Shown piece by piece: positions 26,360 to 38,535 of a stretch of 64,000 nucleotides of DNA (positions are counted from its first letter, which is position 1; each line of letters opens with the position of its first letter). A program made the position numbers and the translations under genes. The stretch is from Penelope pileata (lineage: Eukaryota; Chordata; Aves; Galliformes; Cracidae). The notes beneath the pieces were generated by a model. It had not been told where the DNA came from. It did not search any database and saw nothing but the letters and a program-made list of their open reading frames with translations. The stretch is taken from positions 16,642-80,641 of the forward strand of contig WBMW01005524.1 of assembly GCA_013396635.1 (NCBI GenBank), written 5' to 3'.

Positions 26360-28290
26360 GCATCTTAACAAGAATTGAGATGGCAAGGTACACCTGTGCT
26401 GTGTCATGGGCTGCAGGGTGTGGTGAGGCAGGCTCTTGGTTGTCAATGATTGCAGCTCTGTTCCGCTTGCCAAAGATGGGACAGGCAGATGACTTGAAAT
26501 CTTGCAACACTGATGTTGTTTGAGGCACTCTGTGGCCCTTCTCTGAGGGCCCTCCAACCAAGAGAGGAGCCTTTGCCTTGTCTTCTGTGTGCCTCGATGC
26601 AGGAAGAGCTGTGCTCTGTGCTCAGCCAACTGACTCCTGTAGCCTCTCTGGCTGTGCTGCTGGGAGAGCTGGGTGCTCCTGCTGCTCCTTGGGGGCATGA
26701 GTTATGAGCTGCTCCAGCACACCCTGCTTGTTCCTCGCATCCTTCAGGAGCTCCATGTGCATCAACTCTGACTGCCACAAGTCCCAAAAGGTGTTTTTCC
26801 TGCTGAGCTGGAAGGAGTGAGGGGGATTTGTGGAGGTAGTCTGGCTCCCGCTGCTGAATGCTTCCCCAGGCCCTGCCAGAAGCACCTTCTGGGACAGGGA
26901 CACAGGCAAGGAGCCTACTGTGGCAGCAAAGCAGCTGACCTCAGTCAGAGGGAGGCCGACACTCCACCTGACTCTTTTCTGACCTGTCCCTGTCTTGTCC
27001 CCTCCTTCCCACTCACCTGCCCTGGGCATGAGATTGAGCTGCCCTGAGGCCATCAGGGAGAAACTTTGCTCCTCATCTTCGAGCTCCTTCACCTTGCTCT
27101 CCTCCAGGAACATCTCTTGATGCTGCCAAGTAGCTTTTCTGAGCTATGCCTTGCGGGCCAAGCAACTCTTCTCCAGCTCCTCCAGAGTCTCTGTCTTCAA
27201 AGACAGGACTGCTAGACAGGCCTCAACAGCCTCAGGGTGCACCTGCAGCCCATGGCCATGGAGTTGGCAGTTGATGCACAGAGCTGGCCCTGCTGGGCCC
27301 CTTCCAGCCTGCATCCCTCCCTAGTGCCCTGGCCCCTGCATGGGGAAGCTGGCACAGGTTCTCTGCCAGCAGCTGTTGCTCCTGCATGCACATGAGCATA
27401 GGGCCCTATCTGAGCTGTGATGCTTCTTCTGTTCTTGGCTGCCTGGGCCTCAGCTGCTCTTGCTGCCATTGCTGCACGCTGAGCGTGTCAGGTCCCGCTG
27501 TCCCTGGCTTACAGGCACAGTCTTTCATAGGACTTCAGCCACGAGGGAGCACACAGTGTCCTCTGGTGCCGTCATGGGCTGCTGGGCGTGGTGGAGTATG
27601 TTTCCATCAGCCTGCCCTCGCTGCCATGTCATGTTCACCAAGGATGCCCAGAGCAGGTGGGACAGGCACACGGCCGACACAAGTCTCGGACACAAAAGCC
27701 TTTACCACTCTTCTGTCACAAGAGACAGAGGCTGCTGCTTGCAGAACAGGCAGCACGTGAGTGCCGCTGGCAGGTCCCAGTGTCTGTGCTACATACACAT
27801 GTGCTGTGGTGCTTCTGCCTGAGCCACTGCCTGCCCTGGGAGAGGTGGCAAGGCCAGCAAACAGTCCTCTTGTGGGACCTTGCTGTGGGACAGTGTCTCA
27901 CTATCTCCCGGACTGTGTAACTGCAAGAGAAGGAAAGGAGAAAGGCTGAGTTACTTTAGATCAGCCCCCATGCAGATGCTCCTGCTGCCAGGCCTTGTGG
28001 TTCAGCTCTGTGGGCTGCTGCCACCCTGTTCCACAGAGCTGCCTGGGAAGAGCTCTGCTGCTGGCAGGGCGCCTGCTGGGCCCAGAGGCAGGAGGATGGC
28101 CCACTGTCTCCTCCAGCAAGGCCTGCCTGCTATTCAGCAGCTGGCAGCACTGCCAGAGCTGTTCCACCCTGTCTCCCTGGGGCTCCCTACCTGCACGTGG
28201 TGGCTGCCAGTGGCACATGAAGTCTCTAAGGCATGGCAGTGTCTGTCCTCGTGGAGGGTCAGTGCTGGGGTCCAGCTGCATGGCATCAGT
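26360..28290 (-). pseudogene. Decayed multi-exon coiled-coil protein gene (rootletin/CEP250-like character)
   Basis: GC-rich DNA whose minus strand gives exon-like segments rich in Glu, Gln, Leu and Lys. Near 27245-27015 it reads LKTETLEELEKSC, an in-frame TAG at 27144-27146, then FLEESKVKELEDEEQS, ending at a GTGAGT donor. An exon from 26799 (acceptor CTCAGCAG) reads FWDLWQSELMHMELLKDARN and LEQLITHAPKEQQEH, then shifts frame into AEHRAQLFLHRG. Another segment near 27480-27290 has QQWQQEQLRPRQ, a TAG at 27406-27408 and MQEQQLLAEN. A last one near 28200-28080 has VEQLWQCCQLLNSRQALLEE. Introns appear retained, so this is a decayed duplicate rather than a retrocopy. The style resembles long centrosomal or ciliary-rootlet coiled coils, but I cannot name the parent gene. 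Confidence 0.5.
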
Positions 28291-28617
28291 GTGTGAGGTG
28301 GCCCATGGATCACCTGCGAGGAGGAGTAGTGGGATGGAGGCGTTGCTCTAGCTCCACCTTTCCCCCATACTGGGCACCCTAAGACTGAGCATGGCTCTCT
28401 CAAGGCTGCCCATGCCAGTGAAGACCCTCCACCTAAAGCCTTCTGCATGTCCCGTGTCATCAGGACCCTGCCATCATTTGGCAGTGAGCCTTCAGTTGCA
28501 CTCTGTACTCATTTTTGTATCTGTCAATTCCCACTTTCTTGGGATCTGCTCCATTTCTTTGACTGGTTTTCACCTTCACAAGTGATCTCCTGTTCCTCAC
28601 TTTTTTAGGTTGCCCTC

Positions 28618-29595
28618 GAATCATAGATGGGCTTGAGTTGGCAGAGACCCCAAGGGTCATCAAGTTCCAACCCCCCTGCCACAGGCAGGGCCACCAACCT
28701 CCCGGTCTGGTACTGGATCAGGCTGCCCAGGGCCCCATCCAACCCGGCCTTGAACACCTCCAGGGACGAGGTAGCCACAACCTCTCTGGGCAGCTGTGCC
28801 AGCACCTCACCACTCTCTCAGTAAAGAACTTCCCCCTGATGTCTAATCTAAACCTTCCCTCCTTCAGCTTAAAGCCATTCCCCCTTGTTCTGTCACTACC
28901 TACCCCTGTAAAAAGCCGATTTCCCTCCTGTTTATAATCTTCCTTTAAATACTGGAAGGCTGCAATGAGTTCTCCCTGCAGCCTTCTCTTCTCCAGGCTG
29001 AACAAGCCCAGCTCCCTCAGCCTGTCTTTGTAGGCTCCAGCCCTCTGAGCACACTGCTGGCTCATGGTCAGTTTTTTAATCCATCAGGACTCCCAGGTCC
29101 TTCTCAGCACGACTACTCTCAAGGAGTTCTTCTCCCACTCTATATATGTCTGGGATTACTCTGATCCAAGTGCAGCACCTTGCACTTTGCTTTGTTGAAC
29201 CTCATGAGATTCACATGGGCCCACCTTTCAAGATTATTGAGGTCCCTCAGGGTGGCATCCCTTCCTTCTGCTGTATCAACAGCACCACTCAGTTAGATGT
29301 CATCAGCAAACTTGCTGGCTCAGTCCCATCATCAATGTCATTGATAAAGATGTTTAAGAGCACCGGTCCCAAGACAGACCCCTGGGGGACACCGCTCGTT
29401 ACCGGCCTCCACCTGGACACAGAGCCATTGACCACAGCCCTCTGTCTGCAGCCTTCCAACGAGCTCCTTATCCACTGAATAGCCACCCCTCGAATCCATC
29501 TCTCTCCAATTGAGAGATAAGGATGTGTTGGGGGACAATGTCAAAGGCATTGCAGATGTCCAGGTAGATGACATCAGTTGCCTTCCCTGAAAGAA
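28618..29595 (-). mobile_element. CR1 LINE, about 1 kb, RT-end of ORF2 plus 3' end
   Basis: The left end is the CR1 3' tail in reverse (aagttccaacccccctgcc). The minus frames carry ORF2 reverse-transcriptase blocks (GVPQGSVLGPVLLNIFINDI near 29400) and the C-terminal LRELGLFSLEKRRLQGEL near 29000. Several frameshifts show it is inactive. It interrupts the coiled-coil pseudogene region. Confidence 0.93.
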
Positions 29596-29639
29596 AGAAA
29601 AGGATAAGGTTCCCTTGCAAAATAAGCTGAAATCGAGAT

Positions 29640-30560
29640 TAGCAGAGGAGGAATAGGGGGTCCCTGAAAAATGAGATAAAGAAAAAGCTGAGAAGAAATG
29701 TGGGATTGCAACAAGCAGAGTCAGCAAACTTCATGAATGAAGATCAGCCTCTGGATCGAGATACCATTGTACTTATCGGAAGGAAGACTTGTAAGAAGAA
29801 GAAGAAGAACTGTAAAGGAGCATAAGGAATGCGGGACAAGAACTCCGGGTGTGGACTGTTGCCTGTGTAAGATAACGACTATGTTTATCCAGTGATCCTC
29901 AAGACAAGGATGTCTCTGCCCTTCAAGATAAGGAAAATGCTGAAGGAGCTGCTTAAGTCCTGTTGCTGTTAGATGAATTGTTAGCCAATGATTTATGAGT
30001 AGAAGAGTATTGTTTTATAGAGTTAGCAGTTTTGCATGTTGTTGCATCAGCCAGAAAGGCCTATAAAGGCCCAGCTAGCTTTTCAATCAGGCAGAACAGA
30101 ACAGAACACAATGGAGAACAGAACAGAATGAAGAAGAAATCTTTGAACCCACCTCAGAGTCCATGTGGTTATTACACCACAAAGAAAGGGTTTTGCTCAC
30201 AAGGGTCTGATGAAACAAACTTATCTTGCAGACTCTTGCTGGCTTGACAAGATGAAGGGGAGATGGACTTTGCTAAGCAGGATTCAACAATGGCTCAAAT
30301 TGAGCAAAACAAAGAACTCTAAATCCAGATTGCCACACATGATAAACAAACAAAAATGAAATGAAGGGATACCTATTTGGGGTCATAGCAAGTGTGTGAT
30401 AGGCAGACTGTGAAAAGGGGTCTGTGAACCCCAAAAATTTGAGAGACCCTACAGCTAGGGTACCCCAGCTACAGTCTACCCCAGTAGGCTCTCTATTTAT
30501 TCAAATAAAGTCACTTTCCAGGACTCCTCTGTCCCCTGTTTGAACATTAAATTCTGGCAA
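29640..30560 (+). mobile_element. Endogenous retrovirus LTR (probable solo LTR)
   Basis: The layout fits an LTR read rightward: a TATA box (CTATAAAGG) at about 30061 and a polyadenylation signal AATAAA at 30504-30509. About 50 bp further on is a TGGCAACGAG that could be the start of a primer-binding site. No gag, pol or env frame follows. Boundaries are approximate, and I could not assign the family. Confidence 0.55.
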
Positions 30561-30924
30561 CGAGATTTTTCGGTACATTCTCTTTGTCCACCAGTGCCGT
30601 CACTCCAACATAGAAGGCCACCAGACTGGTCAGGCATGACCTTCCCTTGGTAAGGATGGTATCTTCAGACTTCCTCCAGTTCTCAAGTGCCCATTTGTAC
30701 TTCAAGGGTGCCCCTGGTATCCCTCAAGGATGCCGTGGTTCACAGGATGGCTTCTCACGCCAATATCCCAAGATAGCAGTTCCCAGGATGAAAGGAAGCT
30801 GCTGAATCTTGGACATTGCGATTAGATTTTGAAATTCTTCCCAAGATCTTTTGACCTGTAGAACTTACCCTAGTCAGTAATGTTGTTTAGAAACAGGATG
30901 CCTAGCTTATTTTAAACCCAAGAC

Positions 30925-31371
30925 TAACACATGTTCAGGAGTCATGATAGCTGAGTGGGCAGATATTGCAATCTTTGTTTGTATAAATCACTTCTATAGG
31001 CATTCTATCTACTGAGCATGCATAAACGTGGAAAGCCCATCCAAAGGACGAGTGATGAAGACTATGGAACGACCACCAGAGGAAGTAAAAGAGCAGCAAA
31101 AGGACTACAGTACCGGTAAAAGGACATTAGATGGCAGCAAAGACCATGGAGCAAAAGACTGAAAACTATAAATCGCTCAATGGAATAGGCATACATATGT
31201 TAATTATCTCTAGGAGAAATTACGAATATGTAATACTTGTGGAAATGCAAACAGCTCTGAATTCTGTATCTGGGCGAGCACTTACGGTGGAGCTATCCCC
31301 AGTGCTACACTGCACTGCTAATAAAGAATACCTGCTTAACAGTGGGAATCCCTGCTGTTGAGTCAATTTCT
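30925..31371 (+). mobile_element. LTR, family copy 1 (diverged)
   Basis: Its right part matches the LTR at 40 kb: GGAGCTATCCCC, then AATAAAGAATACCTGCT and TGTTGAGT. The middle parts also align (GAAGACTAT, GACCACCA, AATATGTA). It is the most diverged of three copies in the window. No internal retroviral sequence is attached, so it is probably a solo LTR. It sits inside the coiled-coil pseudogene region. Confidence 0.65.
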
Positions 31372-31439
31372 TCATATCAAGGCCAGCAGACATTTTCTTT
31401 TGGCAGAGTTTGACAGTTGACTGATTTTGTCACCTTAGC

Positions 31440-31850
31440 TTACCTCTTTAACTGCTCCCACCAGCTGTGTGCTACCTGCTGTGCCAGGAGCTCCTCAGCT
31501 GTCTGGGCAGTCTCCCTGGCTCTGTGGCCAGATCTCCTGCATGTCAGTGGGGACTGTACTTGAGCTTGGATGCCCATCACCCTGTCTGGGCAGTGCAGCT
31601 GGAGCACCAACTCCTCCTGTGTCCAGACAGTGGGAGGCATTTGGCTGCGGGATCTCTGCAAGCAGGCACCAGGCAGAATAAGCTGCTGGAGCTGCTGGAG
31701 AGGTTGCTTGAGGCCAGCTGTGGCAGGGCTGTGAGAGGAAAGCCCACGGCAGACAAAGCAAGAGTCCATGCTCTCTGCTTTAAGAACAAGCTGTGGAAGA
31801 AGGTTTCAGCTGGAGGGCCAGACAAGCACAGCCACGCTGGTGTTTAGCCT
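31440..31850 (-). pseudogene. Coiled-coil gene fragment, upstream part of the decayed locus
   Basis: The minus frame reads LKQPLQQLQQLI, TQEELVLQLH and TAEELLAQQVAHSWWEQLKR, ending at a GTAAGC donor at about 31442. It has the same strand, base composition and Gln/Leu/Glu-rich style as the segments at 26.4-28.3 kb, so it is probably an upstream exon of the same decayed gene, separated by the CR1 and LTR insertions. That link is inference. Confidence 0.4.
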
Positions 31851-31935
31851 GCAGCTGCAGCTTCTCTGGCGGCTGAAGCTGGTCACTACGCTGAGCACAG
31901 CAGTCAGGACACCAGTGCTGCAGGGAGCAAAGAAG

Positions 31936-32147
31936 CACAGAACGGTTGAGGTTGGAAGGGAACTCTCCAGGTCACCTGGTCCAAGCCTCCTGCTCAGGAA
32001 GGGACACCCAGAACCAGTTGCCCAGCACCACGTCCCAAGTGTTTTTGTATGTCACCAAGTAGGAAGACTGTACAACGCCTCTGGGCAACAAGTGTCTGGG
32101 CTGTCAGTCTCACAGCAAAAGGTGGTTCCCAAAGTCCAGATGTAACA
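31936..32147 (-). mobile_element. CR1 3' fragment (older subfamily)
   Basis: The sequence begins acagaacggttgaggttgg and continues through the usual CR1 3' region (cacctggtccaagcctcc, later cctctgggcaac). It is more diverged than the other copies and has no useful frame. Confidence 0.75.
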
Positions 32148-32695
32148 TAGCACATTTCAGTTTTTTTTCCATTTTTTGTGTTCTTTCGGCTGAGCACTAC
32201 CAAAAGGAGTCTGCCTCAGACCTCTTTGCACCCTCCCTTCAGTTATTCATCTGATACCAAAGGCTTAGCATTCAAAGAACAGGCCCCTTTGTGTTCCAAA
32301 CAAGAAAAGAACACTCCACTTTGTATGGAAGATGAGCAAGAGAAGGCCCCCTTGGTGCAAACATTATAAAGAGGTGCCAAAGAGCATCTATCATCCAGAA
32401 TTGCCAAAGAGCAATCTGCTAGCCAAAGAGGTGCTAAAAAGAAATATACAGCAATACCACATACGGGCAAGCTGAAAGACAACTGGAGACCCTTCCCTCC
32501 AATTGAGCATCTTGCACAGAAGCAGTTTCGCAATGTATTGGGTAGGCACTTTTTGGAAATTACATGAACTTTTTTTTCCTTAATGTATATAATGAGTGCT
32601 CATATCCCATGGACACATGTTAGTAGGAGAGATCCCCCATGTACCCATAGGAAACCCTGCTGCAATAAACCAATGTCAGCTTTCTAAACTACCTT
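32148..32695. other. Unassigned spacer between CR1 fragments
   Basis: No gene or recognisable repeat family was seen. It contains a short internal near-duplication around 32345-32440, where the words aaagaggtgc and caaagagca recur. Confidence 0.4.
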
Positions 32696-33065
32696 TTTGT
32701 TTTTCTTGGTTACTGTTTTTGGTAGCACACCTCCATTGGTAATATTTCCGTGCACTCCATGCTTCTTTCGCCTGATACCCCACCTGAGCCTTTTCCTCTC
32801 TAGGATGAAGAGTCCCAGCTGAATTAGGCTTTCTTTGCAGGAGAGATGCTCCAGTCCCTGAGTCATCTTTCTGACCCATTTTTTTGGACTTTCTGCTCTG
32901 TGTGTGTGCCTGTGTCTCTCTTGGACTGAGGAGCACAGATCCAGAGACAGTGCTTCAGGTGTGGCCTCACCTGTGCTGAGCTGGAGGAAGAATCACCTTC
33001 CTTCGCCTTCTGGCACTCCTTTTGCCTGCTGCGGCCCAGGACTCTCTCGATCTTTCTTGTGGCAC
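32696..33065 (-). mobile_element. CR1 LINE, downstream half of an interrupted copy
   Basis: The minus frame has GLEHLSCKESLIQLGLFILE, matching the CR1 ORF2 C-terminal block. Further right is the CR1 text for the overlapping-gene region (aggtgtggcctcacctgtgc). The element stops at about 33065 and resumes at about 33348 beyond an inserted LTR. Confidence 0.8.
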
Positions 33066-33347
33066 AGGTGATTCCGGAAAAACTCGGAGAAACTCGATGC
33101 AACAATGTATTATGTTGAGCAGGTATCCCTTTATTGCAGTGCCGGGTGCATAGGGGATAGCTCTGCCAAGTACACATACTTTAGTCTTCTGGTTTTATGG
33201 CACGGAAACATGCATATTCATCACATTCCTCGGGAATCTCATACATATTCCATTTAATAGCCCACCTGTCTCCCACACATTTTCTCCATAAACATCTAAC
33301 TCAGCACATACACATTCTGCAAGTATCTAAACCAAGTCCGAGACCCT
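33066..33347 (-). mobile_element. LTR, family copy 2, inserted into CR1
   Basis: In reverse complement this closely matches the LTR at 39.7-40.2 kb. It has ACTTGCAGAATG, GTGCTGAGTTAGATG, AGAGCTATCCCCTATGCACC, an AATAAA signal and TACCTGCTCAACAT. It ends with a GGAATCAC that corresponds to GGGATCAC in copy 3. It splits one CR1 into two collinear parts. A target-site duplication longer than about 3 bp is not evident. Confidence 0.75.
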
Positions 33348-33575
33348 GTTTCAAGGGCGCGTTGCTGGCTCATGTTCAATGTGGTGTATGTTACCATCAT
33401 CCAGATCTTTAATGATGCTGTTCAACAGGACTGGGCTCAAGACTGAACCACCCTGGGCTCCACTGCAAATTGCAGGCCTCCAACTCAACTTCGAGCCACT
33501 GATCGCCATCACCAGGGGTCGGCACTTCAACTTATTTTCAGTCCACCTCACTGCTCCTTTAGCCCACACATCAAC
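33348..33575 (-). mobile_element. CR1 LINE, upstream half of the interrupted copy
   Basis: It begins with the CR1 text ttgctggctcatgttcaatg, which follows directly after the left half in an intact CR1. The minus frame has GGSVLSPVLLNSIIKDLDDG, a degraded form of the CR1 RT motif GVPQGSVLGPVLFNIFINDL. Confidence 0.8.
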
Positions 33576-36479
33576 AGCTTGTCTAGGGGACTCTTAAATA
33601 TCAAGAACAGCATGACAGTCATGAAGACTACATAGGAGTTACTGCAAATGTGTTTCTAATTCATCATAGACCCTTGCAGTTATTTAGGTAGTAAATTATT
33701 CTCAGGTGGTTAAAAGGCAGTTGATTTTTTTCCCTGCTTCCTTTGTTCAGTGTAGAAATTGATTAGTCACAGGGTTTTGTTTCACCTTCTTGTGTTTCTG
33801 TACAGTATGAACCAAGGAAGATCTGAGTCAAGTTCCTCTTAAACAACTGGCTAGCTTTCATGAGTGGACAACTCTGTTGGATATAGTTTACATCACTTTG
33901 CAGACTTGATGTTTCCTACACTCAACTAACAATTCTTTTCTAAGAGCAAAATTGATCAAAGAAGTTTATCAAATTATCATTTGTTTCATGTTCTTTAAAT
34001 CAAATTTGATATTGAGCCAAATCTGCTTTGGAGTAGTCCCTCTCTGGTTGCACAGGGCTCCAGAGTCTGTCTGGGATCGGTAAAATCTTTTGCCTTGGAA
34101 AATTACTCGTTTTAGTTTGGTAACAATCAATCCCGAAACAATATTTCTTGGCAAATTGAGTAGATAAAAAATACGTGTGAGTGTATGGAAGTATTCAATT
34201 TTGTTAAATTCAAGGTGAGGAAAATTATGCCATGGTGCTAGCAAACTTTCATGATGTTTGAAAGAATAATTATTTTCTTTTTAATGGTTAATAAGTTGAA
34301 TTTTTTTTCAAAATAGAAAGTATTCACAGTATATGTATGACTTATAAACATGTCGGTCAACAAATCCATGTACTTCCTCCTGAAACAATTTAGATCATAA
34401 AACCGTTTGTAGAAGTTACAAATGTTAGTCAACCGACAATAAAGCAGTCTAAAATCTTAGCACAAAGACATTTGTGGACTGATAAACCCATTTGCAGAAA
34501 TGCGTGTAATTTATTCTCTGGAGACCTTATTGGCATATCTATTAAAATTCTGGAATATGTCTGTTTTTCTTAGTATTGCATTAGCTGTAATTTCTGCGTA
34601 ATGCTTCAATTCATTTATATATTTGCACAACATACTATCTGATAAAAAATGTGCCAAAATATGTATGAGGAGATCATCACTTTAGTTTAATTGCACACAA
34701 ATTTCCTGCAGACTCTGATGCTTAAGCCCAATAATGAGACTGCTACAGCTAGAATAAATGCATTAGCCTATAAATTTAGAGCTTCCACCTGCTTTGCAAA
34801 GGAAGAATCATCTCTAAGTGAGCCTAGTAACATTGATATGAGATTAATCATTTTACTTAGAGACTCATCTATGATAACAGTACAAGAAAAATGTCGTGTT
34901 TGCTTAGTGGCATTAACTCCATTTATCTTTTCTGCATTCAGAAAATTGCCATGTTGTCAATGTGGGACTGGGAATACAGATAAACAGTACTGTTGCTAAA
35001 GGACTTATGATGTCAGTTTACCTGAAGCCGAGGCTAGACAAAAAAAAAAACAAAAAAAACCCACGACATTCCCTTCTTTGAAAACTTCTAAACTAAAAAA
35101 AAAGAAGAACTTAAAAAAAAGAAGTAGAATTTTCTGTTCTACTTGACCAAGCCAAAACATTCACAGTAATGATTGCGTATCTGCAAAAATTAATTAATTA
35201 ATTAATTAAATTATCCCTGAGCATAATACTTATTCTAGTTTCTTCTGATTTTTGGGGGTTTTCTCTGAAAGTTACTTTTGAGACTGTTTAGTTTTACTTT
35301 TCGCAAAGCAAACTCAACTGTTGCCAATTACTAGAATGCTTTGGTTTGCTGTGTTATCACTGCATTTCTAGTTGGAAGCCATCAGAATGATTTTCTAAAT
35401 GTGCACTGACAGCATTTATGGAAAGTGATTGTTGTCTTTAAGAAAACTTTTCTTAATGACTTTGTGCTAAGAAATGCGGTAAACCGTTCACATTCACATG
35501 CAACAGAGTAAGGGAGTCTGAAAAGAAACATAGTGTTCTTTGCTAAGACTTTAATTGCTCAGAAACAGGAATTAACATTTTAAGCACTTTTTTTTTGCAA
35601 CATCCTTATTCAACAATGTCGTAATGGCAAGGATCTCCCTACCTGGTCCAGCCAACAGAGAACAGAGCATAAAGCCTGGAAAGGAGATGCCTAATGTCTC
35701 ATAATCTGTTGACAGTATGCTTTGCTGCTATTTCTCTTCTACAGTTCAGCTTTCGTGTTCAAAGTCTTTTTCTTCAGACATCTCTCTACAGCAGTCAGCA
35801 CTGAGGCACCAATATCTTAGCCAGGGCTTCTGCTTGTTGCCAAAGTAAAGACTGAAGGTGTGTTGTGCTGGTGAGCATTCCTACATTCTTCAACGGAGTG
35901 CTATGAATATACCAGGAGAAGGATGGGTTTCTTAAGAAGAGACAATTATAAAAGAATTCCATGGTTAATGAAACTAAACTTGTAAAAGTTGGATGATTTC
36001 TCCTACAATGCTACTGAATGTGTTCCATGACAGAAGTCCAGAAAGGTTTTGCGTGGCTAAATATGCAGTGATTAGGTAATACTGATAATTATTCAAACGT
36101 TGGGGAAATATCCATATATAGTATATGTATATAAACATATATATATATTCTATATGTATATATTAAGGTACATTTGTGTCATGTAGTAGAACAGAAAGAA
36201 GGCAGAGTAATTCATTTTTTCTTTCATGTGGAAAATACCAAAACTGAATAGCAGACTGCATAATATGGGGCAGTACTGAAAAGATAAGAACTGTAATTAC
36301 TTGCAAGAAAGATTCCTGATTTTGCTGGTTATTCTAGAGAGAATCTCTCAACAAAACTGAACTTGGAGTATGCAGAGCATGCTTTCGGGGTTTCTTGTTG
36401 TTGTGCAAAAGCAACAAATCTTCTGTGTAAGGCTCACCAATTCCAAGGAAAGCACTCGGAGGCAAGCTCAGTTTCATCA
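33576..36479. other. Intergenic, no gene seen
   Basis: AT-rich DNA with A-runs at about 35041-35125, a short ATTA repeat at 35191-35210 and an AT dinucleotide-rich stretch at about 36115-36165. No coherent exons were found. Confidence 0.6.
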
Positions 36480-36800
36480 GTTGAATAGCGGGGTACTCAC
36501 GATGCCGGGGCGGCTGCTGGGCAGTCTGTGCCGATAGGGGTGGCGAGCCGGCAGTTGGATTGCCAGTAGGGGATGCTGGTGGCAGCAAGCCAGCAAGGGC
36601 TCAGCAGCAGGGTTCAGCTGGAGGGGGCCCCCTGCAGTATCAGGGACATTTATACAGTCATCGTATACCAGGGTAAACAAGGTCATTCACACAAAACAAG
36701 AGTGCTTGCTTACAGCTACAGGGCACTTCTTTCACCAACAAGTTTTCATCTAGCTCCCTGTAGATGCACAGGCGGAGGCAGTGTCCTTGTGTTGCCAAGC
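36480..36800 (-). mobile_element. Possible LTR remnant
   Basis: A GC-richer block in AT-rich DNA. Its reverse complement has a TATA-like GTATAAATG at about 36647-36655, followed by a C-rich leader, as in an LTR promoter. No coding sequence or polyadenylation signal was tied to it. It could also be an unrelated promoter. Confidence 0.25.
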
Positions 36801-38417
36801 TAACATGAGCCCTTTCTCATGGACTGATCCCCTGTTCAGGCCGTGATCTGTGATATTCCATACACTTGTAAATCTGGAAGCTGAAAGCTATCTTTAAGGG
36901 ATAATTTCGTAATGGTATCAGGGAATCTTTAATAAAAGCACTACCTACGTTTACTTCTTGCAACCTTGGATAAAACATCAGAAGAAGACCATATACGTGT
37001 GTAAATTCAAAACAGAGTGTAAGCTGCAGCTTCTGTGGGAGATCTTTCTTCTTTAGCGTTACAGTGCAGACTGCCTGCTTTCTGTGCAGTTTTGTGATGA
37101 TCAATGTGAACATGCTGGAATTGTTTAGATGGGTAGCGAAGTCATTCAACTTGATGTTCATTTGTTTGACTAAAGCCTCTTTATAGCCTCTTGTAATCTG
37201 GTAACTAACATGGCACAAAGATGCTAGTGCTCACTGTGTATGTAAATCATTAACTACTTTTAATTTGGATTTGGAAATTGGAGGAGAGAGATTGCTCTGT
37301 GGAGAAGAAGATAAATTTGTCCCTTTGTCGCGAACCAGCCATCTCCAGAGACCTGGAATGTATTGGAAGAATGAACATGATAACTTGAGCAAATCTAGCT
37401 CTTCTGTTTTGGAAGAGAGCAGCAGTTCTTGCAAGGAGAAGAGCATGAAAATCCAGGGTCTTTTCTGCTGAGACAACAAAAATTAACTTCTGTAGGAGGG
37501 ATCTACTAACCCAGACAGCAGTTTTGCAGTACAGTCAGAAAAATAAGATTTTTGAAGACGGCCTGGATAAGACTGCTTGATGAAGAGAAATAGGAATTTT
37601 GGTGCTTATTTAATGTCATTCAGTAGGATTTCATGCTTTAAACTTAGATGTGAAAGTCCCACTTCAGAAATGTTCCTCTGAGTCTGGGAGAAGTTTTTGC
37701 CCCAGTTCACAGAATGGGAAACTGAGTATGCTGTGAGCAAATCAGGAACATGCCAAATCTTGGGCAGAATGGGAAGAAGGACCCTCTATCCTTCTTCCTG
37801 AGTTAATTTTTTATCTATGCTTTTTATAATACCACAGCATTACTAGATTAGACCTTTTCTTCAAGTTGTTCATTTTATCCTGTTACGTGAAGAGTATGGT
37901 AAATGGGAACCTGGGAGCACATTTCCAAATTCTTCTATTTGAGCTGTGTTTCCAATGATGAGTGTAACTGCTTCAGGAGAGTTTTCTTCAGCATTTCAAT
38001 AATACATTTTTTAACAGAGTGGAAAGCTCTCTCCATCAGATCTCACCGACAGTTAGATTTTCTATTTCGTAAAGTAAACGTTTTAAAAATCAATTTGTTG
38101 TAATCATCAGGAGGGCTTTCTTATTCTTAGAGAAGTATTACTTAACTATTTATGACAACTTATCTTAGTGTTTGATCTGTCCTAGATGAAATGTTTTCTT
38201 CGTCTTACCACATATAGCATATATAAACAACAGCACTTCAGGTCTTTTGAGGGTACAAATTCAGAAGAGCAATATGCAAAAAAATACCTTTTTGGAGGGC
38301 AAACAGGAATTATCAAATTTCAGAGAAATCATAATCACTTCAGTCTAAGGTTCTTAGCAATATACTGGAAGATTAAATATAATAAGCAAGTCACTATTCT
38401 CTTCTTCTGGTTTGAGC
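36801..38417. other. Intergenic, no gene seen
   Basis: Only short unrelated open frames are present. The longest, on the minus strand near 36817-37218, has no family signature and no splice context. Confidence 0.55.
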
Positions 38418-38535
38418 AGGCAGGCCTGGAAACCCCACACAGCCGTTCGCTCACCCCGCCCCATCCTCCCAGCTGGGATGGGGGAGAGAATCGAGAAATA
38501 AGGTAGAACTCGTGGGATGAGATAAAAACTANTTC
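38418..38535 (-). mobile_element. Avian ERV LTR fragment
   Basis: The stretch ccccacacagccgttcgctc, then gggatgggggagagaatc and aactcgtgggatgagataaa, is the reverse complement of the 3' part of a common avian ERV LTR. A single N is present at about 38532. Confidence 0.65.
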
